Shown here: positions 31,489 to 39,773 of the stretch, piece by piece
How positions within the stretch are numbered: position 1 is the stretch's first letter
Layout: the number at the start of each line of letters is the position of its first letter
Assembly: GCF_026627925.1 (NCBI RefSeq)
Contig: NZ_JAPNLE010000009.1
Span: 4,092,001-4,156,000 of the forward strand
Length of the DNA stretch: 64,000 nucleotides
Reading direction: 5' to 3'
Origin: Cupriavidus sp. D39
GTDB lineage: Bacteria; Pseudomonadota; Gammaproteobacteria; Burkholderiales; Burkholderiaceae
Position numbers and translations under genes: made by a program
Notes under the pieces: model-generated
Seen by the model: the letters and a program-made list of their open reading frames with translations, nothing else
Told to the model about the DNA's origin: nothing
Database searches by the model: none

Positions 31489-31851
31489 CTATGAAAACAG
31501 CGAGAGCATGAAGGCCAGCCCGGTGCACAGCCCGGCACCGAGACTGAATGCGACCCAGTCCTTGCGCAGGCCCGTCCACGGCCGGAACTCGATCAGAAGG
31601 AGCCGGATGCCGCCCATCATGTGCAGCGAGAGCAGGATCACCAGCCCCCACTCGGCGGCCTCGAACAGCGGGTTGTCGGTGAGTTTCAGGAAGCCGTCGA
31701 GCGCCGCCTCGCCCCGGATGGCATGGCCGAGCGCCCAGAAATGCACTGGCAGGAACAGCGCCAGCGCGAGGCCGGAAAGCCGGTGGATCAGGAAGGCCCA
31801 ATAGGCGGCATGGTTGCGCGCGCGCATGTCGTTTCTCTTGTTTCTCTTCAT
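31489..31851 (-). CDS. Succinate dehydrogenase cytochrome b-like membrane anchor (SdhC-type)
   Basis: A 120-residue protein with three membrane segments. The pattern IHRLSGLALALFLPVHFWAL followed by LHMMGGIRLLLIEF matches SdhC/cytochrome b556, with His residues suitable for heme b and quinone binding. The start at 31851 (MKRNKRND) overlaps the stop of the other anchor by ATGA; an internal ATG at 31827 is possible. With the neighbouring anchor it should fix the FeS and flavoprotein subunits to the inner membrane and pass electrons to quinone. Confidence 0.85.
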   Translation of the reverse strand: MKRNKRNDMRARNHAAYWAFLIHRLSGLALALFLPVHFWALGHAIRGEAALDGFLKLTDNPLFEAAEWGLVILLSLHMMGGIRLLLIEFRPWTGLRKDWVAFSLGAGLCTGLAFMLSLFS

Positions 31852-32201
31852 GGCATCACCACCGCGTAGACGGCGCGCAGGCCCGCCAAGCCCAGCACGG
31901 CGGCAAACAGCCATGCCGCCGTCACCACGCTGCGCGCACGCCATGCCAGCCATTCCTCTGCGACCCGCATCAGGCCGATCGGCACATGCACCGCGCAGGC
32001 CAGCACGAAGCAGGCGTAGAAGACGCCGAAGGCCCAGTTGCCACGCGTGCGTGCCAGCACCTCGGCGCCGGAGAGTCCGCCGCGCACGGCGACCATGATG
32101 ACGATGAGATGCCCCACCACGCACAGCGCCAGCACCATGGCGCTGATGCGCTGCCAGTACCACAGCCTGGCCTGGGTACCGACCGATATGGCTTTGTTCA
32201 T
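31848..32201 (-). CDS. Succinate dehydrogenase/fumarate reductase-like membrane anchor (second)
   Basis: A 117-residue protein with three membrane segments (RISAMVLALCVVGHLIVIMV; FGVFYACFVLACAVHVPIGL; a C-terminal segment). The QRISA and internal His pattern resembles FrdC/SdhD-type heme or quinone anchors, but similarity is weak and assignment leans on its position between the FeS gene and the SdhC-like gene. It overlaps both neighbours by ATGA, a sign of tight co-translation. Confidence 0.75.
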   Translation of the reverse strand: MNKAISVGTQARLWYWQRISAMVLALCVVGHLIVIMVAVRGGLSGAEVLARTRGNWAFGVFYACFVLACAVHVPIGLMRVAEEWLAWRARSVVTAAWLFAAVLGLAGLRAVYAVVMP

Positions 32202-32910
32202 AGCTCCCCCTTGATTGCGGCCTTGGCGACAATGCGCTTGAGCCCGGCGATGCCCGCTGTCGGCGCAAGCTGCTTGGGGCAACGCTCCGTGCAGGAGCCC
32301 TGCGTATGGCAGCTGTGGCAGCCGGCGTCGCCGGCAACGGCACGCAGGCGTTCGGTGCCCACCACGTCGCGCACATCGTTGACCAGCGTCCACGCGCGGT
32401 TCATTGCTGCCGGACCGAGATAATCGGGACGCCAGCCGACCACATCGCAAGAGGCGTAGCAGACGCCGCAGCCGATGCACTCGATACCGGCATCCGCGGC
32501 CTTGCGCGCGGGGAGGCTGGCTCGACGCTGGCGAATGCATCGTGGCGCGTGGCAGCGCCCTTGAACTGCCCCTTGGCGGCGGCCCATTTGTCGAAGAAGG
32601 CCGTCATGTCGGTGGCGAGGTCCTTGATGACAGGCAGGTTCGACAGCGGGGCGATCTCGAGTGCGCCGCCCTGCACGACCTTGGCGACGTGCGTGCGGCA
32701 ACTCCAGCGCGCCTTGCCGTTGACGGTCATCGCGCATGAGCCGCACATGCCGACGCGGCAGGCGAAGCGGTAGCCGAGGTCCGGCTCGAGGTGACGCTGG
32801 ATGTAGGTCACCACGTCCAGTACCGTCTGGCTGGCGTTGCGCGGCACCTGGTAGGAGACGAATTCGCCGTCCTCATTGCCGCGCCATACACGAACGTTGA
32901 GAGTAGTCAT
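32198..32910 (-). CDS. SdhB/FrdB-like iron-sulfur subunit, frame broken
   Basis: About 237 residues after repair. The N-terminal ferredoxin domain has the [2Fe-2S] motif CRVGMCGSC ... C near 52-72 (YRFACRVGMCGSCAMTVNG). The C-terminal domain has CIGCGVCYASC for a [4Fe-4S] cluster and CHSCHTQGSCTERCPK for the third cluster, which contains one more Cys than the usual SDH pattern. A base is missing in the four-G run at 32510-32513 (C on the coding strand), between PASP and RKAADAGIEC. It is the first gene of the nine-gene minus-strand operon and carries electrons from the flavoprotein to the anchors. ATG 32910 (MTTLNVRVWRG). Confidence 0.88.
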
Positions 32911-33019
32911 GGGGTCGATTGGGGGAGTTTTCGGTGCGCCGCTGCGGTGTCTGCGGCGCTTGTCGATACGGGCGGTCCGCTCGTATTGTTCCGGATTGCG
33001 CGGCAAGCAAAAAGCTAGT

Positions 33020-33044
33020 AATTCTCTTGTCCAGATAAAGAATT
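33020..33044. promoter_or_regulatory. Candidate LysR operator between lysR (2) and the SDH-like operon
   Basis: Inverted repeat AATTCT-N13-AGAATT in the 199-bp divergent region, 66 bp before the LysR start. AT-rich in a GC-rich context. The arrangement suits control of both the regulator and the operon reading leftward from 32910. Confidence 0.4.
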
Positions 33045-33109
33045 CCTTTCCCTGCTCGCGTGCCGGACCTGGCGCGACCGCTTCCCCGCACTGCCATCCC
33101 GGAGCCGCA

Positions 33110-34042
33110 ATGCCTTCCATCCGCACCCTCAAGACGTTCCTCGCTGTGGCACGGTGCGGGACGTTTGCCGCGGCGGGCAAGCAGATCGGGCTGACGCCCG
33201 CCGCGGTCGGATTGCAGATCCGCGCGCTGGAAGAAGACCTGAACTGCCAGCTGTTCGACCGCAACGCGCGCGCGGCCATTCTCAATCCCGCCGGCCGCGG
33301 CCTGGTGCCGGAGCTGGAGGCGCTGGTGCAACGATACGAAGCACTGGCCTGCGGACGCGATGACGGCCTCTCGGGAACGGTAGCGATCGGCGCCCTGGTG
33401 TCGGTACTGATGGGCGCGTTCGCCGATGCCTTGTGGGCGATCAAGCAGGAGCATCCGCGCCTGGACGTGCGGCTCTTCGCCGGCCTCTCGGCCGATTTCG
33501 CGCTCAAGGTGGAACACGGCGAACTGGATGCCGCGGTGGTCACGCGCTCGCCGCGCCCGCTGGCAAGGAATCTGGTGTGGACCGAGCTATATACCGAGCC
33601 GATGGTGCTGATCGTGCCGCGCCACCCGCATTTCTTCCTGCCCGACGATAGCCGCGAGATGCTTGCCGAGGCGCCATTCATCCGCTTCGAGCCGGGCACG
33701 TGGACCGGCAACCTGGTGCAGGAGGTGCTGGACCAGTGCGGCGTGACCGTGAACGAGAGCATGCAGCTCAATTCGAACGAGGCGATCATCGAACTGGTGC
33801 GGCAGGGCTTCGGCGTCTCCATCGTGCCGCAGCTGGCCAACGTCACCTGGGAGGGCGACAGGCTGTTGCGCCTGGTGCCGCTCGACGGTGTCGACGTGCG
33901 TCGCCGCGTTGGCTTGCTGGAACGCACGACGCATGCGCGCCTGGCATTTACGGATGTCATCAAGGGATACTTCCGGCAAAGCGGTGCGATTCGCGGCGGC
34001 AGGCAGCCGGAGGCCGCACGCGATGAGCGTGCAGCCTCTTGA
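33110..34042 (+). CDS. LysR-type regulator (2)
   Basis: A 310-residue LysR protein with HTH (MPSIRTLKTFLAVARCGTFA ... AAVGLQIRALEEDL) and effector domain (LSGTVAIGALVSVLMGAFAD ... FGVSIVPQLANVTWEG). ATG 33110 has GGAG 5 bp upstream. It is divergent from the SDH-like/fumarase/Bug/ThDP operon, so it is the likely activator of that operon in response to its substrate or an intermediate. It ends 38 bp from the convergent Bug (4) gene. Confidence 0.92.
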   Translation: MPSIRTLKTFLAVARCGTFAAAGKQIGLTPAAVGLQIRALEEDLNCQLFDRNARAAILNPAGRGLVPELEALVQRYEALACGRDDGLSGTVAIGALVSVLMGAFADALWAIKQEHPRLDVRLFAGLSADFALKVEHGELDAAVVTRSPRPLARNLVWTELYTEPMVLIVPRHPHFFLPDDSREMLAEAPFIRFEPGTWTGNLVQEVLDQCGVTVNESMQLNSNEAIIELVRQGFGVSIVPQLANVTWEGDRLLRLVPLDGVDVRRRVGLLERTTHARLAFTDVIKGYFRQSGAIRGGRQPEAARDERAAS

Positions 34043-34080
34043 TGGAGACTGAAGACTGAAGGACGAAGGCGCCGCGGGTC

Positions 34081-35064
34081 TTAGTCGGCGTGGATGTCCT
34101 GTTCCTTGATCAGCTTGGCCCAGCGTGCCACTTCGCCATTGAAGTAGGTGGTGAACGCCGCGCTGGCCATCGGTGCCGGCGTGAATCCGCTGGCGATGAT
34201 GCGCTCGCGCACGCCCTTGACCTCCAGCAAGCTGGTCACCGAATTGCCAACCTTGTCGATCACGGCCTGCGGCGTGCCGGCCGGCATCATCAGGCCGGTC
34301 CAGTTCTCCACGATGAGATCGGGAAAGCCGGCCTCGGCCACCGTCGGCACATCCGGCATCAGCGGATGGCGCTCGCGCGTCGTCACCGCTAGGGCGCGCA
34401 GCTTGCCACCTTTGACGTTCTGCAGCGATTCAGGGAAGTTGGAGAACACCACGTCGATCTGGCCGCCGATCAGGTCGGTCATGGACTGCGTGCCGCCCTT
34501 GTAGGGCACGTGGGTGATGGTGGTCTTGGTGAGTCGTTCGAACAGTGCCAGCGCCAGGTGCGGCGGCGTGCCATTGCCGCTGGAGCCGGCGGTCAGGCGG
34601 CCCTTATGCGCCGCTTCCGCCAGGTCCTTCAGCGACTTGATCGGCGAGTTGGCAGGCACCACCACCATCATCGGCGACGAGGCGATGCGCGCCACCGGCA
34701 CCAGGTCCTTCTGCATATTGAATGACAGGCGGGGAAACAGCGTGACGTTGGACGAATGCGCCAGCGTGACCGCCAGCCAGGTGTAGCCGTCGGCGCTGGC
34801 GCGGGCGACCTGCTCGGCACCGATATTCGCATTGCCGCCGGGCTTGTTCTCCACCACCACCGGCTGCTTCCATTCCTCGGCCAGGTACTGGCCGACCTGT
34901 CGCGCCGAGATATCGGTGAGGCCTCCGGCGGCAAATGGAACGACATAGCGGACCGGCTTGGCCGGGAAGGCTGCAGGTGTGCTGCTGGCTGCGGCCGGTC
35001 CGGCAAGCAGCGTGAGCATAAGCAGCGACGGGCCGGCTATGCGCCGGAGGAAGGTGCAATGCAT
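34081..35064 (-). CDS. Bug/TctC-type tripartite tricarboxylate receptor (4)
   Basis: A 327-residue receptor with signal peptide (about 1-26, ending AAA), AFPAKPVRYVVPFAAGGLTD, NKPGGNANIGAEQVARASAD, VVVPANSPIKSLKDLAEA and HVPYKGGTQSMTDLIGGQID. It is the last gene of the suyA-suyB-slcC-comC transcription unit (67-bp gap after comC), so its ligand is plausibly sulfolactate or a related C3/C4 acid, in place of the tripartite SlcHFG transporter described in other sulfolactate degraders. Ligand assignment is inference. Confidence 0.9.
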   Translation of the reverse strand: MHCTFLRRIAGPSLLMLTLLAGPAAASSTPAAFPAKPVRYVVPFAAGGLTDISARQVGQYLAEEWKQPVVVENKPGGNANIGAEQVARASADGYTWLAVTLAHSSNVTLFPRLSFNMQKDLVPVARIASSPMMVVVPANSPIKSLKDLAEAAHKGRLTAGSSGNGTPPHLALALFERLTKTTITHVPYKGGTQSMTDLIGGQIDVVFSNFPESLQNVKGGKLRALAVTTRERHPLMPDVPTVAEAGFPDLIVENWTGLMMPAGTPQAVIDKVGNSVTSLLEVKGVRERIIASGFTPAPMASAAFTTYFNGEVARWAKLIKEQDIHAD

Positions 35065-35131
35065 GGTGTCTCCTTAGGTGGGACCGGCGCCTTCTGGCGG
35101 GCGCCGTGGATGCGGTGCGGTCAGGCTGCGG

Positions 35132-36136
35132 TCAGGCTTTGGCTAGCGTGCGCAACTCCTTTTCCAGGGCTTCGGGGATCTCGATGCCGCGCTCGCGCGC
35201 CTTGGCCCGCGCGTCGATGCGCCGTGTGCCGGGCAGGCGGGTGCCGCTGTCCGACAGCATGGCGGCGATCAGGGCTTCGAGGCGGGCGTGGTAAGCGGCA
35301 TCTCCTGCGAAGCTGCCAGGATTGAAGGCCAGGAACAACTGGCCGATACGTGGCTGGTTGCCGGCGTCCTCGAAGAAGGAATCGGCTTCCGCGCCGAAGT
35401 GGGCGCCGGCCAGCGACACGATCAGCGTTTCCACCAGCAGGGCAAGCATCGCACCCTTGATGCCGCCCGCGGGCAGCATCGAACCGCGCAGTGCCGCCTG
35501 CGCATCGGTGGTGGGCTTGCCGTCGGCATCGAGCGCCCAGCCCAGCGGGATGGGCTTGCCTTGCTTGGCGGCGACCATGATCTTGCCGCGCGCGACTTCC
35601 GAGAGCGACAGGTCGATGACCAGTGGATCGGCGTCCTTGCGAGGAAACACTGCCGCGATCGGATTGGTGCCGAACAGCGGCGTGCGGCCGCCCCAGGCCG
35701 GCATTGCTGCCGGTGAGTTGCCCATCGCGATGCCGATCATGCCGGCTTGCGCCACCGGGTCCAGATGCAGGGCCGCAGCGCCGAAGTGGTGGCTGTTGGT
35801 CACCACGCCGGCGCCAATGCCGCATTCGTGGGCGCTGGCGATGGCGGCCGAGACCGCCTGCGCGCAGGCGGGAAAGGCGAAGCCCGCTTGCGCGTCGATC
35901 AGCGTGGTGCCGGGCGTCTGTCGCGCCACCGTGGGCTGGGCATCCCCGTTCACGCGCTGGTGGCGCAGGTGCGCCACATACATCGGCACGCGCGATACGC
36001 CGTGCGACGGCAGCCCGGCGAGGTCGGCCTGCACCAGCGCGTGCGCGGTGGGGCCTGCCTGCGCCGCGCTGGCACCCGCGCTTCTCAGCGCGTTCGCGGC
36101 GAGTTGTTCCAGTTCTTCTGCCCGAAAGGCGGTCAT
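35132..36136 (-). CDS. comC: Malate/lactate/sulfolactate dehydrogenase family (ComC-like)
   Basis: A 334-residue NAD(P)-dependent dehydrogenase of the Ldh_2 (malate/(R)-sulfolactate) superfamily. Diagnostic stretches: LPSHGVSRVPMYVAHLRHQ, the catalytic-loop NSHHFGAAALHLDPVAQAG, GNSPAAMPAWGGRTPLFGTN and PLVIDLSLSEVARGKI. ComC oxidises (R)-2-hydroxy acids such as (R)-sulfolactate to the 2-oxo acid. It overlaps the SlcC-like gene by ATGA and follows suyAB, the context in which this family serves as one half of a sulfolactate racemase. Function from context is likely; by sequence alone a malate or ureidoglycolate dehydrogenase is also possible. Confidence 0.8.
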   Translation of the reverse strand: MTAFRAEELEQLAANALRSAGASAAQAGPTAHALVQADLAGLPSHGVSRVPMYVAHLRHQRVNGDAQPTVARQTPGTTLIDAQAGFAFPACAQAVSAAIASAHECGIGAGVVTNSHHFGAAALHLDPVAQAGMIGIAMGNSPAAMPAWGGRTPLFGTNPIAAVFPRKDADPLVIDLSLSEVARGKIMVAAKQGKPIPLGWALDADGKPTTDAQAALRGSMLPAGGIKGAMLALLVETLIVSLAGAHFGAEADSFFEDAGNQPRIGQLFLAFNPGSFAGDAAYHARLEALIAAMLSDSGTRLPGTRRIDARAKARERGIEIPEALEKELRTLAKA

Positions 36137-37068
36137 CCCTGCACTCCCAATGCGTTCTTGACTGCGTCCGCAATCATCATGGAAACGCGCACGTTGGCCT
36201 CAAAACTGACGCCGGCGATATGCGGCGTCAGCACCAGGTTCGGCGCGTCCGCCAGGATACCGCCCGCACCTAGCGGTTCCGCTTCAAAGACATCGAGCGC
36301 GGCGCCCGCCAGCGATCCCTGGTGCAACGCCGCGGCCAGTGCGGTCTCGTCGACCACGCCGCCGCGCGCGGTGTTGATAAGAACCGCGCCGCGCTTCATG
36401 CTGCGCAGGCGCTCCGCATTGATGAGATGGCGCGTGGCCGGCACCAGCGGCACATGCAGGCTCACCGCATCCGCGCTAGCCAGGAGTGCTTCCAGACTCA
36501 TCGGCGCCACGCCGGTTTCGTGCCACACCGGATGATCGGCCGGCAGTGCCGGATCGTGCGCCACCACCTGCATGCCCAGCGCCTGCGCAAGCCGCGCGGT
36601 CAGCCGGCCGATATCGCCAAAGCCGATCAGGCCGAGCGTCTTGCCCAGAGTCTCATGCCCCTCCGACAGGCGCGCGCGCGGCCACTTTCCCGCCACCATG
36701 GCGGCGCCGCTCTGATAGGCGCCGCGCAACAGCATCAGCGCGCTCGTGACCACATACTCGGCCACCGAGCGCGCGTTGGCGCCGGTGGCCGGAATCACAC
36801 GGATGCCACGCGCCTCGCAGGACTTGACGTCGATATTGTCCAGTCCCACCCCAAGCCGGCCGACCACCTGCAGCGCGGGCGCGGCGTCGAGCAGTTCGGC
36901 GTCGACCCGGGTGCGGTTGCGCACGATCAGCGCATCGGTCTGCGCCAGGGCGACGAGCAGGGCATCGCGCTGGTCGACCCAGGCTGGCTCGTAGCGCAGC
37001 CGGACGCAAGCGTCCAGCACCGCCACGGCATCGGCGTCCATGAACTCGCTGATGCAGACCTGTTTCAT
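36133..37068 (-). CDS. slcC: D-isomer-type 2-hydroxyacid dehydrogenase, SlcC-like ((S)-sulfolactate dehydrogenase)
   Basis: A 311-residue NAD-dependent dehydrogenase of the SerA family. Rossmann motif GFGDIG at 149-154; catalytic triad Arg235 (INTARGG), Glu264 (FEAEP) and His283 (TPHIAG) all present. No ACT domain, so shorter than SerA. SlcC of Chromohalobacter belongs to this family and oxidises (S)-sulfolactate to sulfopyruvate. Here the gene sits between suyB (1-bp overlap, TGATG) and the ComC-like gene, the same set of partners. Start ATG 37068 ([11 protein letters not shown]). Alternative: a D-lactate or phosphoglycerate-type enzyme. Confidence 0.8.
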   Translation of the reverse strand: MKQVCISEFMDADAVAVLDACVRLRYEPAWVDQRDALLVALAQTDALIVRNRTRVDAELLDAAPALQVVGRLGVGLDNIDVKSCEARGIRVIPATGANARSVAEYVVTSALMLLRGAYQSGAAMVAGKWPRARLSEGHETLGKTLGLIGFGDIGRLTARLAQALGMQVVAHDPALPADHPVWHETGVAPMSLEALLASADAVSLHVPLVPATRHLINAERLRSMKRGAVLINTARGGVVDETALAAALHQGSLAGAALDVFEAEPLGAGGILADAPNLVLTPHIAGVSFEANVRVSMMIADAVKNALGVQG

Positions 37069-38243
37069 CAGGCGGACTCGTGGATGCGCGTGAGCACGAA
37101 CTCGCGGTGGCCCAGCGCTTCCGCGGCGGTCCAGCGGCCGTTGATGGTGGCCATCATGCATTCGAGCAGCTTGTCGCCGGTCTGGTCCAGCGTCTGCTCG
37201 CGCTGCAGCAGGCCCGAGCAGTCCACGTCCATATGCTCGCTCATCAGGCGCACGGTGCGCGGATTGGCGCACAGCTTGATGACCGGCACGATCGGGTTGC
37301 CGATGACGTTGCCCTGGCCGGTCGGGAAGAAGTGCACGACATAGCCCGATGCCGCGCACAGCGTGACCATTTCAGCGGCGGCCGAGGACGAGTCCATGAA
37401 CCACAGGCCGGGGCCGGTCGGCTCTTCGGCTTTGTCCAGCACGCCGTCGACGGTGCATTTCTTGCCGATCTTCTGGATGTTGCCGAGCGCCTTTTCCTCG
37501 ATGGTGGTCAAGCCGCCGGCGATATTCCCCTTGGTCGGCTGCGATTCGGACAGGTCGGTGGTCTTCCAGCGGTCGATCATGCCCTGATAGCGGTTGAACA
37601 TCGTCATGAAGTCGTCGCGCACCTTGTCGTTGACGCAGCGCGCGGCCACGATATGCTCGCCGCCGGTGAGTTCCGAGGTCTCGCCGAACACCAGCGTAGT
37701 GCCCAGCGGATGCAGCTTGTCGAAGGCGTTGCCCACGGTCGGGTTGGCGCCGCAGCCGGAGGTGGTGTCGGATTCGCCGCACTTGGTCGAGATCCACAGG
37801 TCGCTGATCGGGCATTCCACGCGCTGCAGGGCGGTGGCGTACTGCACGAATTCCTTGGCGGCCTTGGAGGCTCGCATGATGGTGTCGTGGTCGCCGTGGC
37901 CTTCGATGCCGAAACCCACCACCGGCTTGCCGGTCTTGGCGATGCCGTCCACCACCTTCTTGGTCCAGCCATCCTCGATGCCGATCACCACCACAGCCGC
38001 CACGTTGGGGTTGCTGCCCGCGCCGATCAGGGTGCGAAAGTGCAGGTCGAGGTCGGGGCCGAACTGCAGGCGGCCGTATGGGTGCGGGATCGCCATCGTG
38101 CCCTTGATGGCGACGGCAACGGCTTCGGCAGCGGCGTTGGAGAGGTCGTCCAGCGGCAGGATGATGACGTGGTTGCGCACGCCGACGCGGCCGTTGTCGC
38201 GGCGATAGCCTCGGAAGGTGGTCTGGTTGTCGATGACGGACAT
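37068..38243 (-). CDS. suyB: (2R)-sulfolactate sulfo-lyase, large subunit SuyB
   Basis: A 391-residue member of the UxaA/GarD C-terminal dehydratase family. The stretches [72 protein letters not shown] and [20 protein letters not shown] are what I recall of SuyB rather than of altronate or galactarate dehydratase. SuyAB splits (R)-sulfolactate into pyruvate and sulfite, probably using an iron centre held by Cys residues such as that in KCGESDTT. It is preceded by suyA on the same strand, 47 bp away. A dehydratase with another sugar acid is the main alternative. Confidence 0.83.
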   Translation of the reverse strand: MSVIDNQTTFRGYRRDNGRVGVRNHVIILPLDDLSNAAAEAVAVAIKGTMAIPHPYGRLQFGPDLDLHFRTLIGAGSNPNVAAVVVIGIEDGWTKKVVDGIAKTGKPVVGFGIEGHGDHDTIMRASKAAKEFVQYATALQRVECPISDLWISTKCGESDTTSGCGANPTVGNAFDKLHPLGTTLVFGETSELTGGEHIVAARCVNDKVRDDFMTMFNRYQGMIDRWKTTDLSESQPTKGNIAGGLTTIEEKALGNIQKIGKKCTVDGVLDKAEEPTGPGLWFMDSSSAAAEMVTLCAASGYVVHFFPTGQGNVIGNPIVPVIKLCANPRTVRLMSEHMDVDCSGLLQREQTLDQTGDKLLECMMATINGRWTAAEALGHREFVLTRIHESA

Positions 38244-38290
38244 GGATGTTTTCTCAGTTTGGGGTATTGGGGGACGGGGCGCGGCGCGGC

Positions 38291-38572
38291 TTACCAGCGC
38301 TTGGTCTTGATGTTGTGGACGTGGGCGTGGTCGCCGGCCGTGATGGGCGCAACCACCTTGCCGATGTCGATGCCGTACTTGAAGACGGTCTGGCCCACTT
38401 CCATGTCGCGCAGCGCGACCTTGTGGCCAATCGGAATGGGCTGCTTGGCAACCACCGTGATGACCTTGTCCTCGTCCATGATCCAGGCGTTCAGCTCGGT
38501 CCCGGCCTCGATCCCCTCGACCACCGCTACGGCGACCGTGTCTTTTGCATCGTGCAGCACTACGTGAATCAT
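38291..38572 (-). CDS. suyA: (2R)-sulfolactate sulfo-lyase, small subunit SuyA
   Basis: A 93-residue SAF-domain protein, the detached counterpart of the UxaA N-terminal domain. It opens [20 protein letters not shown] and ends [14 protein letters not shown]; the [12 protein letters not shown] end is the conserved SAF/UxaA_N motif. It works only with SuyB, forming the substrate lid. The ATG at 38572 has an excellent AAGGAGG ribosome-binding site; the frame stays open further upstream but without family resemblance. First gene of the operon, behind a near-consensus promoter. Confidence 0.85.
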   Translation of the reverse strand: MIHVVLHDAKDTVAVAVVEGIEAGTELNAWIMDEDKVITVVAKQPIPIGHKVALRDMEVGQTVFKYGIDIGKVVAPITAGDHAHVHNIKTKRW

Positions 38573-38632
38573 TGCTCCTCCTTGGGTTTTTGTTACGGCG
38601 CAGCATGCGGTGAGCGGCAACCGATGGAACAA

Positions 38633-38661
38633 AGAATAGGTTCTGAATTCCTTCATGTCAA
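38633..38661 (-). promoter_or_regulatory. Near-consensus sigma-70 promoter of the suyAB operon
   Basis: Reading leftward: TTGACA (38661-38656), 17-bp spacer, TATTCT (38638-38633). Transcription would start near 38626, about 54 nt before the suyA ATG. The strongest promoter match I saw in the window. Confidence 0.7.
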
Positions 38662-38666
38662 CTATG

Positions 38667-38678
38667 TCATATGTATGA
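38667..38678. promoter_or_regulatory. Candidate GntR operator
   Basis: TCAT-ATGT-ATGA dyad, 5 bp upstream of the suy promoter -35 box and 54 bp before the divergent gntR start. It lies in an AT-rich stretch and is well placed for control of both genes. Short, so tentative. Confidence 0.4.
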
Positions 38679-38732
38679 GATGGATGAGTTAATCTCTGGT
38701 ACATTGCGGTCATTCAGAAAGAGTGCCAAGCC

Positions 38733-39484
38733 ATGAGCAACCTACGAGAGATCCCTCCGCCGGGCGGCGTCCTGTACAAGGACGTGAAACGGCATGCATT
38801 GCAGGCGCTGGCCGATGGCGAATGGAAGCCCGGCGAGGCGATACCGTCGGAAAAAAACTGACCGAACGCTTTGGCGTGTCGATCGGTACGCTGCGCAAGG
38901 CCATCGACGAACTGGTGGCGGAAAACCTGCTGATCCGGCACCAGGGGCGGGGCACCTTCGTGGCCACGCACCGGCGCGACGATCATTTCTTCCGCTTCTT
39001 CAAGGTGGCCCACCTGGACGGCCATCGCGGCTACCCGACCGTGGAGCTGGAGTCGTTCCGCAAGATCAAGGCCGACAAGAGCGTGTGCACGCTGCTTGGG
39101 CTGGAGGCCGGCGCGCGCGCATTTCAGCTGACCAACGTGCTGTCGCTGGATGAGCGGCCGGTGATGATCGACGACATCGTGCTGCCGGAACGGTTGTTTG
39201 CCGGGCTCACTGAGGCGCAGTTACGCGGGCGGCCCAACACCTTGTACAACTTCTACCAGGAAGCGTTTGGCGTCAACGTGATCCAGACCGAGGAGCGGTT
39301 GCGCTCGGTGCTGGCCACGGAGCGGGAGCAGGCATTGCTCGGCGTGGAGCCGGGCGCGCCGCTGATGCGCATTCACCGCGTGGCGTTTTCCTACCACCGG
39401 CAGCCGGTGGAGTGGCGGGTGTCGACATTGAACACGGCGGAGCACGAGTTCATCGTGTCGCAGATGCCGAAGGATGAGAGCTGA
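38733..39484 (+). CDS. GntR family regulator (HutC/UTRA type), frame broken
   Basis: About 250 residues after repair. N-terminal winged helix (LYKDVKRHALQALADGEWKP, then TERFGVSIGTLRKAIDELVA, RHQGRGTFVATH) and a C-terminal UTRA effector domain (SLDERPVMIDDIVLPERLFA ... HRVAFSYHRQPVEWRVS). The A-run at 38851-38857 has seven A where eight are needed to join AIPSEK to KLTERFG. The correct start is ATG 38733 (MSNLREIPPP). It is divergent from suyA and probably regulates the sulfolactate operon, with sulfolactate or a metabolite as effector. Confidence 0.88.
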
Positions 39485-39555
39485 GGGCAAACCTGACGCA
39501 TCAGTCGAAGCCGACGGATGGGCCAACACCGCGCGTCACGAGGACGGCTGTCTCT

Positions 39556-39701
39556 CCCTCTCCCCTCAGGGGGAGAGGGCCGGGGAGAGGGGTGGCTTAG
39601 CCAGGAGCCACTTGAAGCGGAGCCTTCGGTTTTGTCCAGCACGATGGCGTAACGAGCGCCCGCCCTCTGCCCCGGCCCCTCTCCCACAAGTGGGAGAGGG
39701 G
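39556..39701. repeat. Pair of inverted REP-like palindromes between convergent genes
   Basis: Two copies of one element in opposite orientation: stem CCCTCTCCCC / GGGGAGAGGG at 39556-39579 and stem CCCCTCTCCCA / TGGGAGAGGGG at 39676-39701, each flanked by a CCGGGG block. The pair fills the 289-bp gap between the gntR stop and the convergent phosphoesterase stop. The layout matches REP/BIME-type intergenic repeats and may also end transcription from both sides. Confidence 0.7.
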
Positions 39702-39773
39702 AGCTAACCGGCGGTCTGGAAAGGCGCCGACGGATTGGCCAGCGCCGCTGCTATGACGACGGCTGTAGCGCTT

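Noticed and set aside
27171..32910. Housekeeping succinate dehydrogenase operon
   Set aside because: The gene order differs (FeS and anchors first, flavoprotein separated by Bug and fumarase genes), the flavinylation His is missing, and Bug and ThDP genes are embedded; a specialised pathway fits better.
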